This document shows positions 8,748 to 16,464 of a stretch of 64,000 bases of DNA, in pieces. The first letter of the stretch is position 1, and the number at the start of each line of letters is the position of its first letter. The DNA lies in the NCBI RefSeq assembly GCF_004337505.1, contig NZ_SJZI01000008.1:296767-360766 (forward strand). The letters are read 5' to 3'. A program made the translations under genes and the position numbers. The notes under the pieces were generated by a model. The model was not told where the DNA came from. It searched no databases and saw only the letters and a program-made list of their open reading frames with translations. This stretch comes from Flaviaestuariibacter flavus. GTDB taxonomy: Bacteria; Bacteroidota; Bacteroidia; Chitinophagales; Chitinophagaceae.

Positions 8748-8824
8748 CCTTCGGCTGCGCTCAGGGTGACAGGTAATACAGAGACGGACAAGGGCATTGT
8801 CGTCCTGAGCGTAGCCGAAGGACA
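8748..8824. repeat. Inverted repeat with CCTTCGGCTGCGCTCAGG arms
   Basis: The left arm CCTTCGGCTGCGCTCAGG at 8748 is mirrored by CCTGAGCGTAGCCGAAGG ending at about 8821. The motif is of the TCATCCTGAGCG-type found in intergenic repeats of many genomes, and a related motif lies inside the family A element at 779-944. It fills the leader of yebC, which rules out the long N-terminal extension of that frame. Confidence 0.65.
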
Positions 8825-8861
8825 ACCTCAAAACCACAAAACCCCAAAACCCTATTCTATT

Positions 8862-9584
8862 ATGGGTCGCATATTCGAAGTACGCAAATCCGCCATGTTT
8901 GCCCGCTGGGACAAGATGGCCAAGAACTTTACCCGTATCGGCAAGGAGATCATCATCGCCGTGAAGGCCGGCGGCCCCGACCCCGGCACCAACGCCGCCC
9001 TCCGCCGCTGCTTCCAGAACGCCCGCAGCGTGGGCATGCCCAAAGACCGCGTGGAGGCCGCCATCAAGCGCGCCCAGGGCAAGGAACTGATCAACTACGA
9101 CGAGATCCTCTATGAAGGCTACGCGCCCCACGGCGTGGCCGTACTCGTGGAGACCGCCACCGACAACCACGTGCGCACCGTGGCCAACGTGAAGTCGATC
9201 TTCAACAAGGGCGGCGGCACGCTGGGCAACAGCGGCTCCGTGGCCTTCCAGTTCAAGAAGATGGGTGTATTCAAGCTGAAGCCCGAAGGCCTCAGCCAGG
9301 AAGACCTGGAGCTCGAACTCATTGACTTCGGCCTCGAAGAGCTCGGCGAAGGCACCGGCGAAAACGGCGAGGAAGTACTCGTGCTGCGCTGCGCCTTCCC
9401 CGACTTCGGCAACCTGCAGAAGGGCCTCGAGGAAAAAGGCATCAACCCGCTCAGCGCCGAGATCGAATGGATCCCTACCACCACCGTGGAGCTCAGTGAA
9501 GAGCAGGCCCAGGACGTGCTCAAGCTCGTAGACAAGCTGGAGCAGGATGAGGATGTGCAGAAGGTGTTTCACAACCTGCAGTGA
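8862..9584 (+). CDS. yebC: YebC/PmpR family regulatory protein
   Basis: This 240-residue cytosolic protein starts at ATG 8862 ([21 protein letters not shown]); the 32 upstream in-frame codons translate a palindromic repeat and are rejected. The family pattern is clear: [63 protein letters not shown]. YebC/PmpR proteins were described as transcriptional regulators, and some members (TACO1 and certain bacterial homologues) act on translation of proline stretches. The C-terminal third is acidic, as usual. It is followed by a perfect terminator. Confidence 0.92.
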   Translation: MGRIFEVRKSAMFARWDKMAKNFTRIGKEIIIAVKAGGPDPGTNAALRRCFQNARSVGMPKDRVEAAIKRAQGKELINYDEILYEGYAPHGVAVLVETATDNHVRTVANVKSIFNKGGGTLGNSGSVAFQFKKMGVFKLKPEGLSQEDLELELIDFGLEELGEGTGENGEEVLVLRCAFPDFGNLQKGLEEKGINPLSAEIEWIPTTTVELSEEQAQDVLKLVDKLEQDEDVQKVFHNLQ

Positions 9585-9586
9585 GA

Positions 9587-9707
9587 TCGCAGATGTCAGA
9601 TCTCAGATTCCAGATTATCAGATTCCAGATTATAAAAAACGGATCGCTACGCGATCCGTTTTTTATTGACGCAAAATCTGAGATCTGACATCTGAGATCT
9701 GAGATAG
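9587..9707. repeat. Inverted repeat flanking a terminator (CAGATGTCAGATCTCAG units)
   Basis: The left arm, around 9590-9618, consists of CAGATGTCAGATCTCAGATT and further CAGATT units. The right arm, around 9675-9703, is its complement (AATCTGAGATCTGACATCTG). Between the arms lies the yebC terminator. The whole block can fold as a long hairpin and ends 9 bp before the next gene's start codon. Confidence 0.7.
9634..9665 (+). terminator. Rho-independent terminator after yebC
   Basis: AAAAAA, then stem cggatcg/cgatccg around a short loop, then TTTTTT. The symmetric A and T runs mean it could work in both directions. Confidence 0.88.
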
Positions 9708-9716
9708 CTTTGCACT

Positions 9717-10115
9717 ATGGAGCATCCCATCATTCTCTTCGACGGTGTGTGCAATTACTGCAATGCGATCGTTAATTGGGTGATGCGGATCGATCGCAAG
9801 GGCGTCTTTCGCTTTGCAACGCTGCAGTCGGCCACCGGCCAGCAACTGTTGCAGCAGCATGGCCTGGGGCCACAAGCGCCCGACTCGGTGGTGCTGATCG
9901 AGCATGGGAAAGCCTTTGTGAAGTCGGACGCCTCGCTGCGCATCGCCCACCACCTGCCCTGGTGGCTGCAGGAAGTACGCCTGCTTTGGATCGTGCCCCG
10001 CCCCTTCCGCGATGCCATCTATGATACCATCGCCCGCAACCGCTACAAGTGGTTTGGCAGGAAAGAAGCCTGTATGGTGCCGACGGCGGAGCAGCGGGCG
10101 CGCTTCCTGAAATAG
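9717..10115 (+). CDS. Thiol-disulfide oxidoreductase DCC family protein (DUF393)
   Basis: This 132-residue protein begins MEHPIILFDGVCNYCNAIVNWVMRIDRKG, the DCC family signature with its DGVCNYC redox motif near residues 10-16. The later segments SDASLRIAHHLPW and PRPFRDAIYDTIARNRYKWFGR complete the family. Members are small, predicted thioredoxin-fold proteins of unknown substrate. The start is ATG 9717. The stop overlaps the beginning of a family A repeat. Confidence 0.88.
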   Translation: MEHPIILFDGVCNYCNAIVNWVMRIDRKGVFRFATLQSATGQQLLQQHGLGPQAPDSVVLIEHGKAFVKSDASLRIAHHLPWWLQEVRLLWIVPRPFRDAIYDTIARNRYKWFGRKEACMVPTAEQRARFLK

Positions 10116-10294
10116 AGAAAGAACGCTGATCTCCTATAGAGCCGTCATTGCGAGCGCAGCGAAGCAATCCCCCTATCTATGGCACTGCTGCTTTACTTCG
10201 GGAATAGGGCAGTGCCATAGCTGTGGGGATTGCTTCGTCGTCTCCTTCCAGTCGTCTCCTCGCAATGACGGCATTAAAGGAGCGTTCTTTCTCT
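10113..10294. repeat. Interspersed inverted-repeat element, family A copy 3, with nested GTCATTGCGAGC palindrome
   Basis: The outer ends are AGAGAAAGAACGCTGAT and AGCGTTCTTTCTCT. Nested inside are CCGTCATTGCGAGCGCAGCG near 10142 and its complement around 10243-10271, and further inside a GGCACTGC / GCAGTGCC stem. It is a multi-layer hairpin between two convergent genes. Confidence 0.7.
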
Positions 10295-10306
10295 CCCATT
10301 CCTCCA

Positions 10307-11113
10307 TCAAAGACTGATCTCCCCCTGCATAAATAGCGCACATTTGCCGCTCATGAGCACGCGGTCGCCGTCGAGGGCGCACCAGAGGTCGCCGCCGCGG
10401 GGTGACTGCTGGCGGCAGTGCAGCTTTTGCGTGCCGAGCTTCTGCGCCCAGTAGGGCACTATGTTGCAGTGCGCCGAGCCCGTGACGGGATCTTCGGGAA
10501 TACCGGCACCGGGGTAAAAGCAGCGCGACACCACGTCGGCGGAGCGGCCTTTGGCGGTGACGATAACGCCGATGGTGTCGAGGTCTTTCATGATGGTGTA
10601 ATCCGGCTCCACGGCCAGCACCGCGTCTTCATCGGGCAGCACCACGAAGTAGTCGCGCGAGCGCAGGATCTCCACGGCATTGCTGATACCCAGCGAAGGC
10701 AGCAGCTGCTCCGGCACGTCGCAGGCTTCGGGCATGCGGGCGGGGAAGTCGAGCGTATAGAGGCCGTCTTTTGCCGAAGCCTTCAACGGGCCCACCTTCT
10801 GCGTGGTGAAGTGAATGTCCTGCACGTGCGGCTCGAGGAAATTCTTGATCACGTAGGTGGAGGCAAGCGTGGCGTGGCCGCAGAGATCGATCTCGTATTC
10901 GGGCGTGAACCAGCGGATATGATACGAGCCTTCGAGCCCGGCCTGGTCGTCTTCATTCTTCACGAAGAAGACCGTCTCGCTCAGGTTGTTCTCCATGGCG
11001 ATCTGTTGCATCAGCGCATCGTCGAGCCAGCCTTCGAGCGGGATGACGGCGGCGGGGTTTCCTTTAAAAACGCTTTCGGCAAAAGCGTCTACCTGGTAGA
11101 TGGGAAGTTTCAT
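10307..11113 (-). CDS. PhzF family phenazine-biosynthesis-like isomerase/epimerase
   Basis: This 268-residue protein starts MKLPIYQVDAFAESVFKGNPAAVIPL, the PhzF N-terminus, continues with MQQIAMENNLSETVFF (catalytic Glu in NLSETVF) and RWFTPEYEIDLCGHATLASTYV, and has EDPVTGSAHCNIVPYWA near the C-terminus. PhzF-fold proteins have two diaminopimelate-epimerase-like halves and isomerise small metabolites; only a few make phenazines, and no other phenazine genes are present. The start is ATG 11113. The natural substrate is unknown. Confidence 0.92.
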   Translation of the reverse strand: MKLPIYQVDAFAESVFKGNPAAVIPLEGWLDDALMQQIAMENNLSETVFFVKNEDDQAGLEGSYHIRWFTPEYEIDLCGHATLASTYVIKNFLEPHVQDIHFTTQKVGPLKASAKDGLYTLDFPARMPEACDVPEQLLPSLGISNAVEILRSRDYFVVLPDEDAVLAVEPDYTIMKDLDTIGVIVTAKGRSADVVSRCFYPGAGIPEDPVTGSAHCNIVPYWAQKLGTQKLHCRQQSPRGGDLWCALDGDRVLMSGKCALFMQGEISL

Positions 11114-11205
11114 GCGCTAAAAATAAACCGCGGTGGCCTTGGCGAAACGGTACAGTTACGGGCTTGTTTCTTCGAACAGTAGGGAAACGCGCGGGCGCGT
11201 TTTGT

Positions 11206-11299
11206 TCACGAAGGCACGACGGCGCAACGGCACGACGTTTATTTGGCGTACGCACATTTGTTTTTTCGTCGTGCCTTCGTGCCGTCGTGCCGTTGTGCA
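11206..11299. repeat. CACGAAGGCACGACG hairpin element, family C copy 1
   Basis: The left arm TTCACGAAGGCACGACGGCG continues into a CAACGGCACGACG unit. It is mirrored by a right arm CGTCGTGCCTTCGTGCCGTC followed by GTGCCGTTGTGCA. The loop is AT-rich. Other copies lie at 20803-20943, 34789-34880 and 46097-46318. Confidence 0.75.
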
Positions 11300-11392
11300 C
11301 CTGACCACTCGTGGTCAGCCGGTTACACGAATGCTGCCGATTATTAATGCCTCCGTGCAGAACGACAGGTTCGAGGTGGTGTTTAACCGCGG

Positions 11393-11663
11393 ATCAAGAT
11401 CCTGATGCTGCGCATCAGGATGACAGGAAGCCAAGAGGATATTGCGGGCGGCCCGGGTGGCAGTTGCAAGGCCGGGAGCCGCACCACGGGCCGCCCGGTT
11501 GTCTTCTTCAGGCCCTGTCATCCCGATCGCTTGCGATCGGGATCTGATGCTATCGCCCGCTCTTCATTCCGGCACCCCTCCGGGGTGCGGTTTTCAATTA
11601 ACGCCTGCTTACCCCGGGCTTACGCCCGGGGCTATAAAGCCGCCGCCCCTCCGGGGCGGTACG
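11393..11663. repeat. Cluster of short GC-rich palindromes
   Basis: In order there are GATCCTGATGCTGCGCATCAGG near 11396, ATCCCGATCGCTTGCGATCGGGAT around 11519, GGCACCCCTCCGGGGTGC around 11570, CCCCGGGCTTACGCCCGGGG around 11610 and CCGCCCCTCCGGGGCGG around 11644. Each is a separate near-perfect hairpin. A relative of the second one lies at about 46208-46233 inside another repeat. Confidence 0.7.
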
Positions 11664-11723
11664 CTACCAAGACAGTTTCAGACAGCCTCTAATGCTGTTT
11701 TATAAAAGAATTTTACGACACCA

Positions 11724-11939
11724 TCACCCGTATCGATCCTCCTTGCAAACTTGTTTTGACCCTCCAACAGGATGTTGATCCCCTCCCGCAAACCTGTTTT
11801 GCCCCTTTGACAAGGTGTTGAAGGCCTCCGCAAATTTGTTTTGGGCACTTAACAGCCTGTTGATCGCTTCCGCAAACTTGTTTTGGCCCTTCAACAGCCT
11901 GTTGATCGCTTCCGCAACGTTGAAATGCGGTTTCAACAT
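11724..11939 (-). CDS. Possible 71-residue repeat protein
   Basis: An ATG at 11939 opens a 71-codon frame whose core is a 14-residue repeat: AEAINRLLKGQNKF, AEAINRLLSAQNKF, AEAFNTLSKGQNRF. Asn, Gln and hydrophobic spacing would suit an amphipathic helix. The periodicity comes from a 42-bp DNA repeat, and the opposite strand is also open with its own 14-residue repeat, so coding is uncertain. I do not recognise the protein. It lies just downstream of the TRIC gene on the same strand. Confidence 0.3.
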   Translation of the reverse strand: MLKPHFNVAEAINRLLKGQNKFAEAINRLLSAQNKFAEAFNTLSKGQNRFAGGDQHPVGGSKQVCKEDRYG

Positions 11940-11990
11940 AGTGTTGTTCGGCCCCTGCAAAAAGGATTTGGAAGTGAACACATTATTGAA
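11744..11990. repeat. 42-bp tandem repeat (minisatellite)
   Basis: Units begin with CGCAAACTTGTTTTG-like sequence at about 11744, 11787, 11829, 11871, 11913 and 11956, spaced 42-43 bp. The four central units are the most alike and each contain a CAACAGCCTGTTGATCGCTT-like second half. The outer units have drifted. Confidence 0.8.
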
Positions 11991-12019
11991 AATCAATGAA
12001 TTCGGCTTTTCCCGTCCCG

Positions 12020-12652
12020 TCAGCCATTGAGTTCCGGCTGCTTGTAAAAACGGGGCAGCACCAGCTTGTAGCGTACGGCCAGCCAGCGGATGAGGAAGAT
12101 GAGGCCGATACAGAGGATCTTGGACACGTCTTCGTCGAGGGCAGAGCGGCGGAGGAAGTAGTAGGCCGTGCCGCCGGCGATGCAGGCGAGGGCATAGATC
12201 TCGCGGCGGAAGATGAGGGGTACTTTGTTGAGCAGCACGTCGCGGAGCACGCCGCCAAAGCAGGCCGACATGGTGCCAAGGGCCACGCACACGATGGCGC
12301 TGAACTCTTTCTGCACCGCTATCTCCAGCCCGATGATGGTAAAGAGCCCGATGCCCAGCGCGTCGAAAAGAAAGAGCGCCGTTTGCAGGTGCTTCAGGTA
12401 GGTGCCGAAGAACATGGTGGCCAGCGCCGACGACATGATGACGATGATGGCCGTGCTGTTATTGAGCCAGCTAACCGGCAGGTTGCCCACCAGGATGTCG
12501 CGCAGGGTGCCGCCGCCGATGGCGGTCACAAAGGCGATGATCAGCACCCCGAAGGGATCGAGGCGGCGCTCCATGGCCGAAAAGGCGCCCGCAATGGCGA
12601 AGGCGGCCGTGCCGAAGATGTCGATCAGGTGGAGGAACTGGGAGTAGTGCAT
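12020..12652 (-). CDS. Trimeric intracellular cation (TRIC) channel family protein
   Basis: This protein of about 210 residues has seven hydrophobic helices and two glycine-rich repeats typical of the UPF0126/TRIC fold: FVTAIGGGTLRDILVG (around 40-55) and GTMSACFGGVLRDVLLNKVPLI (around 125-146). Bacterial TRIC homologues form trimeric monovalent cation channels in the inner membrane. The ATG at 12652 (MHYSQFLHLIDIFGTAAFAIAGAFSAMERR) is chosen because the 29 codons upstream read through repeat DNA. It stands alone. Confidence 0.88.
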   Translation of the reverse strand: MHYSQFLHLIDIFGTAAFAIAGAFSAMERRLDPFGVLIIAFVTAIGGGTLRDILVGNLPVSWLNNSTAIIVIMSSALATMFFGTYLKHLQTALFLFDALGIGLFTIIGLEIAVQKEFSAIVCVALGTMSACFGGVLRDVLLNKVPLIFRREIYALACIAGGTAYYFLRRSALDEDVSKILCIGLIFLIRWLAVRYKLVLPRFYKQPELNG

Positions 12653-12703
12653 GGGCGTCAATCGTCTATCGTGAATCGTGAATGCGCGCGGCGCGGTTTG
12701 TAC

Positions 12704-12734
12704 GCCGCCGGTATCGCTTCGCGATACCGGCGGC
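12704..12734. repeat. Perfect 13-bp-arm hairpin
   Basis: The arms GCCGCCGGTATCG and CGATACCGGCGGC flank CTTCG. The hairpin abuts the next repeat directly. Confidence 0.75.
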
Positions 12735-12867
12735 GTCATTGCGAGCGAAGCGAAGCAAACTCCCTGACCTTAGGAATGACCGTATCCGGAAAAGCTTTTT
12801 TCGTAAATCTTCCGGTTTCAATCACCCTGCGTAATGCTGGAGTTTGCTTCGCTTCGCTCGCAATGAC
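12735..12867. repeat. GTCATTGCGAGCGAAGC inverted repeat with perfect 29-bp arms
   Basis: The left arm begins GTCATTGCGAGCGAAGCGAA and ends AACTCC at 12763. The right arm, 12839-12867, is its exact complement. The 75-bp interior shows no gene. The same motif is nested in the repeat at 10113-10294. The size and perfect terminal arms resemble a miniature mobile element, but no target-site duplication was established. Confidence 0.7.
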
Positions 12868-12914
12868 GGGCTATGCCCGTCGGCTTCGCAAACCCGAAGG
12901 ATAACCGAATATCC

Positions 12915-12949
12915 CAAAAAAAGCCGTGAAGCAAATACTTCACGGCTAA
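12915..12949 (-). terminator. Terminator of the E1 gene
   Basis: The stem agccgtgaa/ttcacggct has an 8-nt loop; on the minus strand it is followed by seven T residues. Confidence 0.82.
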
Positions 12950-12983
12950 TCTATTCACCATTGACTATTGACCATTCACCAAC

Positions 12984-15365
12984 TTACTCGGCCATCATCT
13001 CCAGCACCACGTCCTGGATCTCTTCGGCGTTGGGCTTGGAGAAGTAGTCGCCGTCGGAGCCGTAGGCGGGGCGGTGGGCCTTGGCCGTGATGGTGCGCGG
13101 CGCTACGTCGAGCCAGCGGTAGCCGCCCTGCTCTTCCATCACCTTGGTAAACATAAAGGCGGCGGCGCCACCGGGCACGTCTTCGTCGATGAAGGCGATG
13201 CGGTTGGTCTTCTTCAGCGAGTCGAGGATGCTGTGGTTGCTATCGAAGGGCAGCAGCGTTTGTACGTCCACCACCTCGCAGCTCACGCCCTGCTGCTCCA
13301 GCAGCTGCGCGGCCTCCAGCACCACGCGCAGCGTGGAGCCGTAGGTGACGAGGGTGATGTCGGCGCCTTCGCGTACCACTTCGGGGATGCCCAGGGGCAC
13401 GGTGTAGTCGAGCAGGTTGGCCGGCAGCTGCTCCTTCAGGCGGTAGCCGTTGAGGCATTCCACCACGATGCCGGGATCGTTGGCGCGGAGCAGGGTGTTG
13501 TACATACCCACGGCCTGCGTCATGTTGCGGGGCACGCATACGTGCATGCCGCGGAGGGCGTTGAGCACCATGCCCATGGGCGAGCCGCTGTGCCAGATGC
13601 CTTCGAGGCGGTGACCGCGGGTGCGCACGATGATGGGGCAGCTTTGCTGGCCCTTGGTGCGGTAGTGCAGGGTGGCTACGTCGTCGCTCAGGGGCTGGAG
13701 GCCATAAAGCAGGTAGTCGAGGTATTGAATTTCAGCGATGGGACGCAGGCCGCGCATGGCAAGGCCGATGCCCTGGCCCATGATGGTGAGCTCGCGGATG
13801 CCGGTGTCGAAGATGCGCTCCTCGCCGTACTTGGCCTGCAGGCCCGCGAAGCCCTGGTTCACGTCGCCGATGTATCCAAGGTCTTCACCAAAGGCAACCA
13901 CCTTTTTGTTGGCCGCAAAGAGCTGGTCGAAATAATTATTGAGCACCTCGAAGCCGTTGACGTTGGCGGCATCGGCGGCAAATTCCGCCTTCACCACAGG
14001 TACCTTGAGCGCGCTCTTCGGGCCTTCGTTGTATAAATAGGTGTTGTACAGCTCCTTGTTTTCGGTGCGCAGGTCGTTGTAGTAATCGCGCAGCCAGTAG
14101 GCGGCTTCGTTGTTGCCGGTGGCGAGCAGGGCCGCGTTGAGGGTGCGGAGCACGTCGCGGCGCAGGGGCTCGCGCTGGCCGGTGAGTTCTTTGGTTAATG
14201 CGTTGAGCTTATCCGCGGCGGCGGGCAGCTTGGCGGCCACGTCCTGCAGCAGGTCGGCGGCGCGGTTCACCTGGGCCTTGATGGGCGCGAGGTAGCCATC
14301 CCAGGCGGCCTGCCTGGAGGCGCGCACTTCTTCACGTACGGCAACGTCGATCTCGTCGAGTTCTTCTACCGAAGCGAGGGCATTTTCAACGATCCACTCG
14401 CGCATCTTCACGAGGCCGTCCCACTGGCGCTCCCACTCGAGGCGCTCGGTGCCTTTGTAGCGCTCGTGCGAGCCGGAGGTGGAGTGGCCCTGGGGCTGGG
14501 TGATCTCCTCTACGTGGAAAAGCACGGGGGTATGCGTTTCGCGGGCGATGCGGATGCCTTCCTCGAAGGTTTCGCAGAGGGAGGCATAGTCCCAGCCTTT
14601 TACTTTATAGATCTGGAAGCCGTTGGTGCCGTCTTCCTTCTGGAAGCCTTTCAGCACTTCGGAAATAGAGGCTTTGGTGGTCTGGTATTTCTTCGGAACC
14701 GAGATGCCGTAGCCATCGTCCCACACGAACACGGCCAGGGGCACCTGGAGCACGCCGGCGGCGTTGATGGTTTCCCAGAATTGGCCTTCGGAGGTGGAGG
14801 CGTCGCCGATGGTGGTGAAGCACACCTCGTTGCCGTTGCGGGAGAGGTCCGTTTCGTCCTCTAGTCCTTTGATGTTGCGGAAGCAGCGCGAGGCGAAGGC
14901 GAGGCCGAGGCCGCGCACCATCTGGCCGGCGGTGGGGGCGATATCGGAGGAGACGTTCTTGCGCTCGGTGAGGGGGAGCCAGTTGCCGGCATCGTCTACC
15001 CAGCGGGTGGCAAAGTGGCCGTTCATCTGGCGGCCGGCCGAGAAGGGCTCGCGCTCGAGGCTCGGGTCGGCATACAGCTGGGCGAAGAACTGGTCGACGG
15101 TGGCGAGGCCGGAGGCAAACATGAAGGTCTGGTCGCGGTAGTAGCCCGAGCGGAAGTCGCCGGGCTGGAAGAACTTGGCCATGGCCACCTGGGCCACTTC
15201 CTTGCCGTCGCCGAAGATGCCGAACTTGGCCTTCCCGGTGAGTACTTCCTTACGTCCCAGCAGGCTGGTTTCACGACTGAGCACCACCCAGCGGTAATCC
15301 TGCAGCACTTCTTCCCGGAATTTGTCGAAGGACAGCACCTCCGCAGACTCGTTCATGTGTTCCAT
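12984..15365 (-). CDS. Branched-chain 2-oxoacid dehydrogenase E1, alpha and beta fused
   Basis: This 793-residue thiamin-diphosphate enzyme joins E1-alpha (about 1-400) to E1-beta (about 470-793). The alpha half carries the ThDP motif from IGDASTSEGQFWETINAAG to VWDDGYGIS and the phospho-loop-like QGHSTSGSHERYKG. The beta half begins NNYFDQLFAANKKVVAFGEDLGYIGDVNQGFAGL and includes IAEIQYLDYLLYGLQPLSDD and DEDVPGGAAAFM. It decarboxylates 2-oxoisovalerate-type acids for branched-chain acyl-CoA, the precursors of iso-fatty acids common in Bacteroidota. E2 and E3 are not adjacent. A terminator follows; the gene is monocistronic. Confidence 0.9.
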   Translation of the reverse strand: MEHMNESAEVLSFDKFREEVLQDYRWVVLSRETSLLGRKEVLTGKAKFGIFGDGKEVAQVAMAKFFQPGDFRSGYYRDQTFMFASGLATVDQFFAQLYADPSLEREPFSAGRQMNGHFATRWVDDAGNWLPLTERKNVSSDIAPTAGQMVRGLGLAFASRCFRNIKGLEDETDLSRNGNEVCFTTIGDASTSEGQFWETINAAGVLQVPLAVFVWDDGYGISVPKKYQTTKASISEVLKGFQKEDGTNGFQIYKVKGWDYASLCETFEEGIRIARETHTPVLFHVEEITQPQGHSTSGSHERYKGTERLEWERQWDGLVKMREWIVENALASVEELDEIDVAVREEVRASRQAAWDGYLAPIKAQVNRAADLLQDVAAKLPAAADKLNALTKELTGQREPLRRDVLRTLNAALLATGNNEAAYWLRDYYNDLRTENKELYNTYLYNEGPKSALKVPVVKAEFAADAANVNGFEVLNNYFDQLFAANKKVVAFGEDLGYIGDVNQGFAGLQAKYGEERIFDTGIRELTIMGQGIGLAMRGLRPIAEIQYLDYLLYGLQPLSDDVATLHYRTKGQQSCPIIVRTRGHRLEGIWHSGSPMGMVLNALRGMHVCVPRNMTQAVGMYNTLLRANDPGIVVECLNGYRLKEQLPANLLDYTVPLGIPEVVREGADITLVTYGSTLRVVLEAAQLLEQQGVSCEVVDVQTLLPFDSNHSILDSLKKTNRIAFIDEDVPGGAAAFMFTKVMEEQGGYRWLDVAPRTITAKAHRPAYGSDGDYFSKPNAEEIQDVVLEMMAE

Positions 15366-15474
15366 GGGGCAAAAATAAGCGCTTCGGGCTCGGTACCGTT
15401 AAAAATTGCCGCTTCGTCGGCGGAGGTGCCGTGATTTAACGTAAAGGCGTAATTTTGGAGGCAACCCCATCAAA

Positions 15475-15915
15475 ATGAAGCGTTTCCTGATCGCCTCCGC
15501 CCTCTTTTTCGCAGCCTTTTCCGGCCATGCCCAGTCGGCTGCCGACACCAGCGCGCTGCGCCTGCCCGAGCTGGAGTTCGACTTCGGCAAGATCCCCCAG
15601 GGCAAGCCGGTATTCCACCGCTTCGAGGTGGTGAACGGCGGCGTCGGGCCGCTGGTGCTGAGCAATGTGCAGGCTTCCTGCGGCTGCACCACGCCGGAGT
15701 GGGACCGCGAGCACCCGATCGCCGCGGGCAGCAAGGGTGAGATCAAGGTGGGCTATAATGCCGCCGCCAACGGACCGTTTGAAAAAATTATTACGATCAC
15801 ATACAACGGTTCCGGAACGAAAGTCATCAAGATAAAGGGTGAGGTATGGCAGGCTCCTGCCGGCCCGGCCCCTGTTAACCAATCTGTTCAATTCTTAAAA
15901 CAACAAATACAGTAA
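15475..15915 (+). CDS. DUF1573 domain protein, first copy
   Basis: This 146-residue exported protein has a Sec signal peptide (MKRFLIASALFFAAFSGHAQ, cleavage after about residue 20) and one DUF1573 Ig-like domain: FDFGKIPQGKPVFHRFEVVNGG, NVQASCGCTTPEW, GEIKVGYNAAANGPFEKIITI. The SCGCTTP motif is the family hallmark. DUF1573 resembles ASH/HYDIN-type beta-sandwich domains; a structural or carrier role in the periplasm is possible but unproven. It is followed after 4 bp by a paralogue. Confidence 0.87.
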   Translation: MKRFLIASALFFAAFSGHAQSAADTSALRLPELEFDFGKIPQGKPVFHRFEVVNGGVGPLVLSNVQASCGCTTPEWDREHPIAAGSKGEIKVGYNAAANGPFEKIITITYNGSGTKVIKIKGEVWQAPAGPAPVNQSVQFLKQQIQ

Positions 15916-15919
15916 GACA

Positions 15920-16393
15920 ATGAGAAAGCTCCTCCTCGCCGCCGCCCTCCTCGTTGGCGGCCTGGCTGCCCAAGCCCAGGAAAAAGTTGACAACGCCGTT
16001 AAGATCAGCACCGAGCGCTACGACTTCGGTAAGATCAAGCAGGGCGTTCCGGTAAACACGGCCTTTGAGATCAAGAACATCTCCGACAAGCCCCTCGTGA
16101 TCGAAAGCGCTACCGGCTCCTGCGGCTGCACCACCCCCACGGTTCCCAAAGAGCCCATCGCTCCCGGCGCCACCGCCAAGCTGCCCGTTAACTACAACGC
16201 CGCCGCTATGGGTGTGTTCAACAAGACCGTTACCGTGAAGTTCGCCGGCATCACCGAGCCCAAGGTACTCACCATCACCGGCGAGACCCTCGACGAAGCT
16301 GCTTACACTAAGTACCAGGCTGAAAAGCCCGTTGACACCAAGACCAAGGTGAAGAACGGCGGTACCAAAGAGAAGACCAAGGTGAAAGCCTGA
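15920..16393 (+). CDS. DUF1573 domain protein, second copy
   Basis: This 157-residue paralogue of the previous gene has a signal peptide (MRKLLLAAALLVGGLAAQAQ) and the same motifs (YDFGKIKQGVPVNTAFEIKN, TGSCGCTTPTVPK, LPVNYNAAAMGVFNKTVTVKF). It differs by a lysine-rich tail (KTKVKNGGTKEKTKVKA). The 4-bp gap shows an operon and a recent tandem duplication with divergence. A strong terminator follows at 16435. Confidence 0.87.
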   Translation: MRKLLLAAALLVGGLAAQAQEKVDNAVKISTERYDFGKIKQGVPVNTAFEIKNISDKPLVIESATGSCGCTTPTVPKEPIAPGATAKLPVNYNAAAMGVFNKTVTVKFAGITEPKVLTITGETLDEAAYTKYQAEKPVDTKTKVKNGGTKEKTKVKA

Positions 16394-16434
16394 GGAATAA
16401 CGAATATCGATCAGAGAAAATCGAATATCGAAGT

Positions 16435-16463
16435 AAAAAGCCCCGACCTGCGTCGGGGCTTTT
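16435..16463 (+). terminator. Terminator after the DUF1573 pair
   Basis: AAAA, stem agccccgac/gtcggggct, short loop, TTTT. Confidence 0.85.
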
Positions 16464-16464
16464 G

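Larger units (their letters stand above)
11114..11723. other. Repeat-filled intergenic region
   Basis: I see no convincing gene in these 610 bases. They are a mosaic of palindromic repeats, described in the following entries. Short open frames here translate those repeats. Confidence 0.6.
12653..12983. other. Intergenic region with two inverted repeats and a terminator
   Basis: These 331 bases separate two minus-strand genes. They contain a perfect hairpin, a 29-bp-armed inverted repeat and the terminator of the E1 gene, each listed separately. No gene is seen. Confidence 0.6.

Noticed and set aside
8766-8861. Longer N-terminus for YebC
   Set aside because: The extra 32 codons translate an inverted repeat; YebC proteins start with MGR followed by a basic helix.
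7578-9572. A 664-codon minus-strand open frame across the permease and yebC
   Set aside because: It runs antisense to two clearly recognised genes, is rich in His, Gly, Glu and Ala, and matches no family; it is a by-product of GC-rich codon usage.
10307-11113. Phenazine biosynthesis cluster
   Set aside because: Only a PhzF-like gene is present; none of the other phz genes are nearby and PhzF-fold proteins are common in non-producers.
11744-11990. CRISPR array
   Set aside because: The repeats are head-to-tail 42-bp units with no unique spacers, and no cas gene is present.
10113-12867. Insertion sequence
   Set aside because: Inverted repeats are present but no transposase frame lies between them; they are short repeat elements only.
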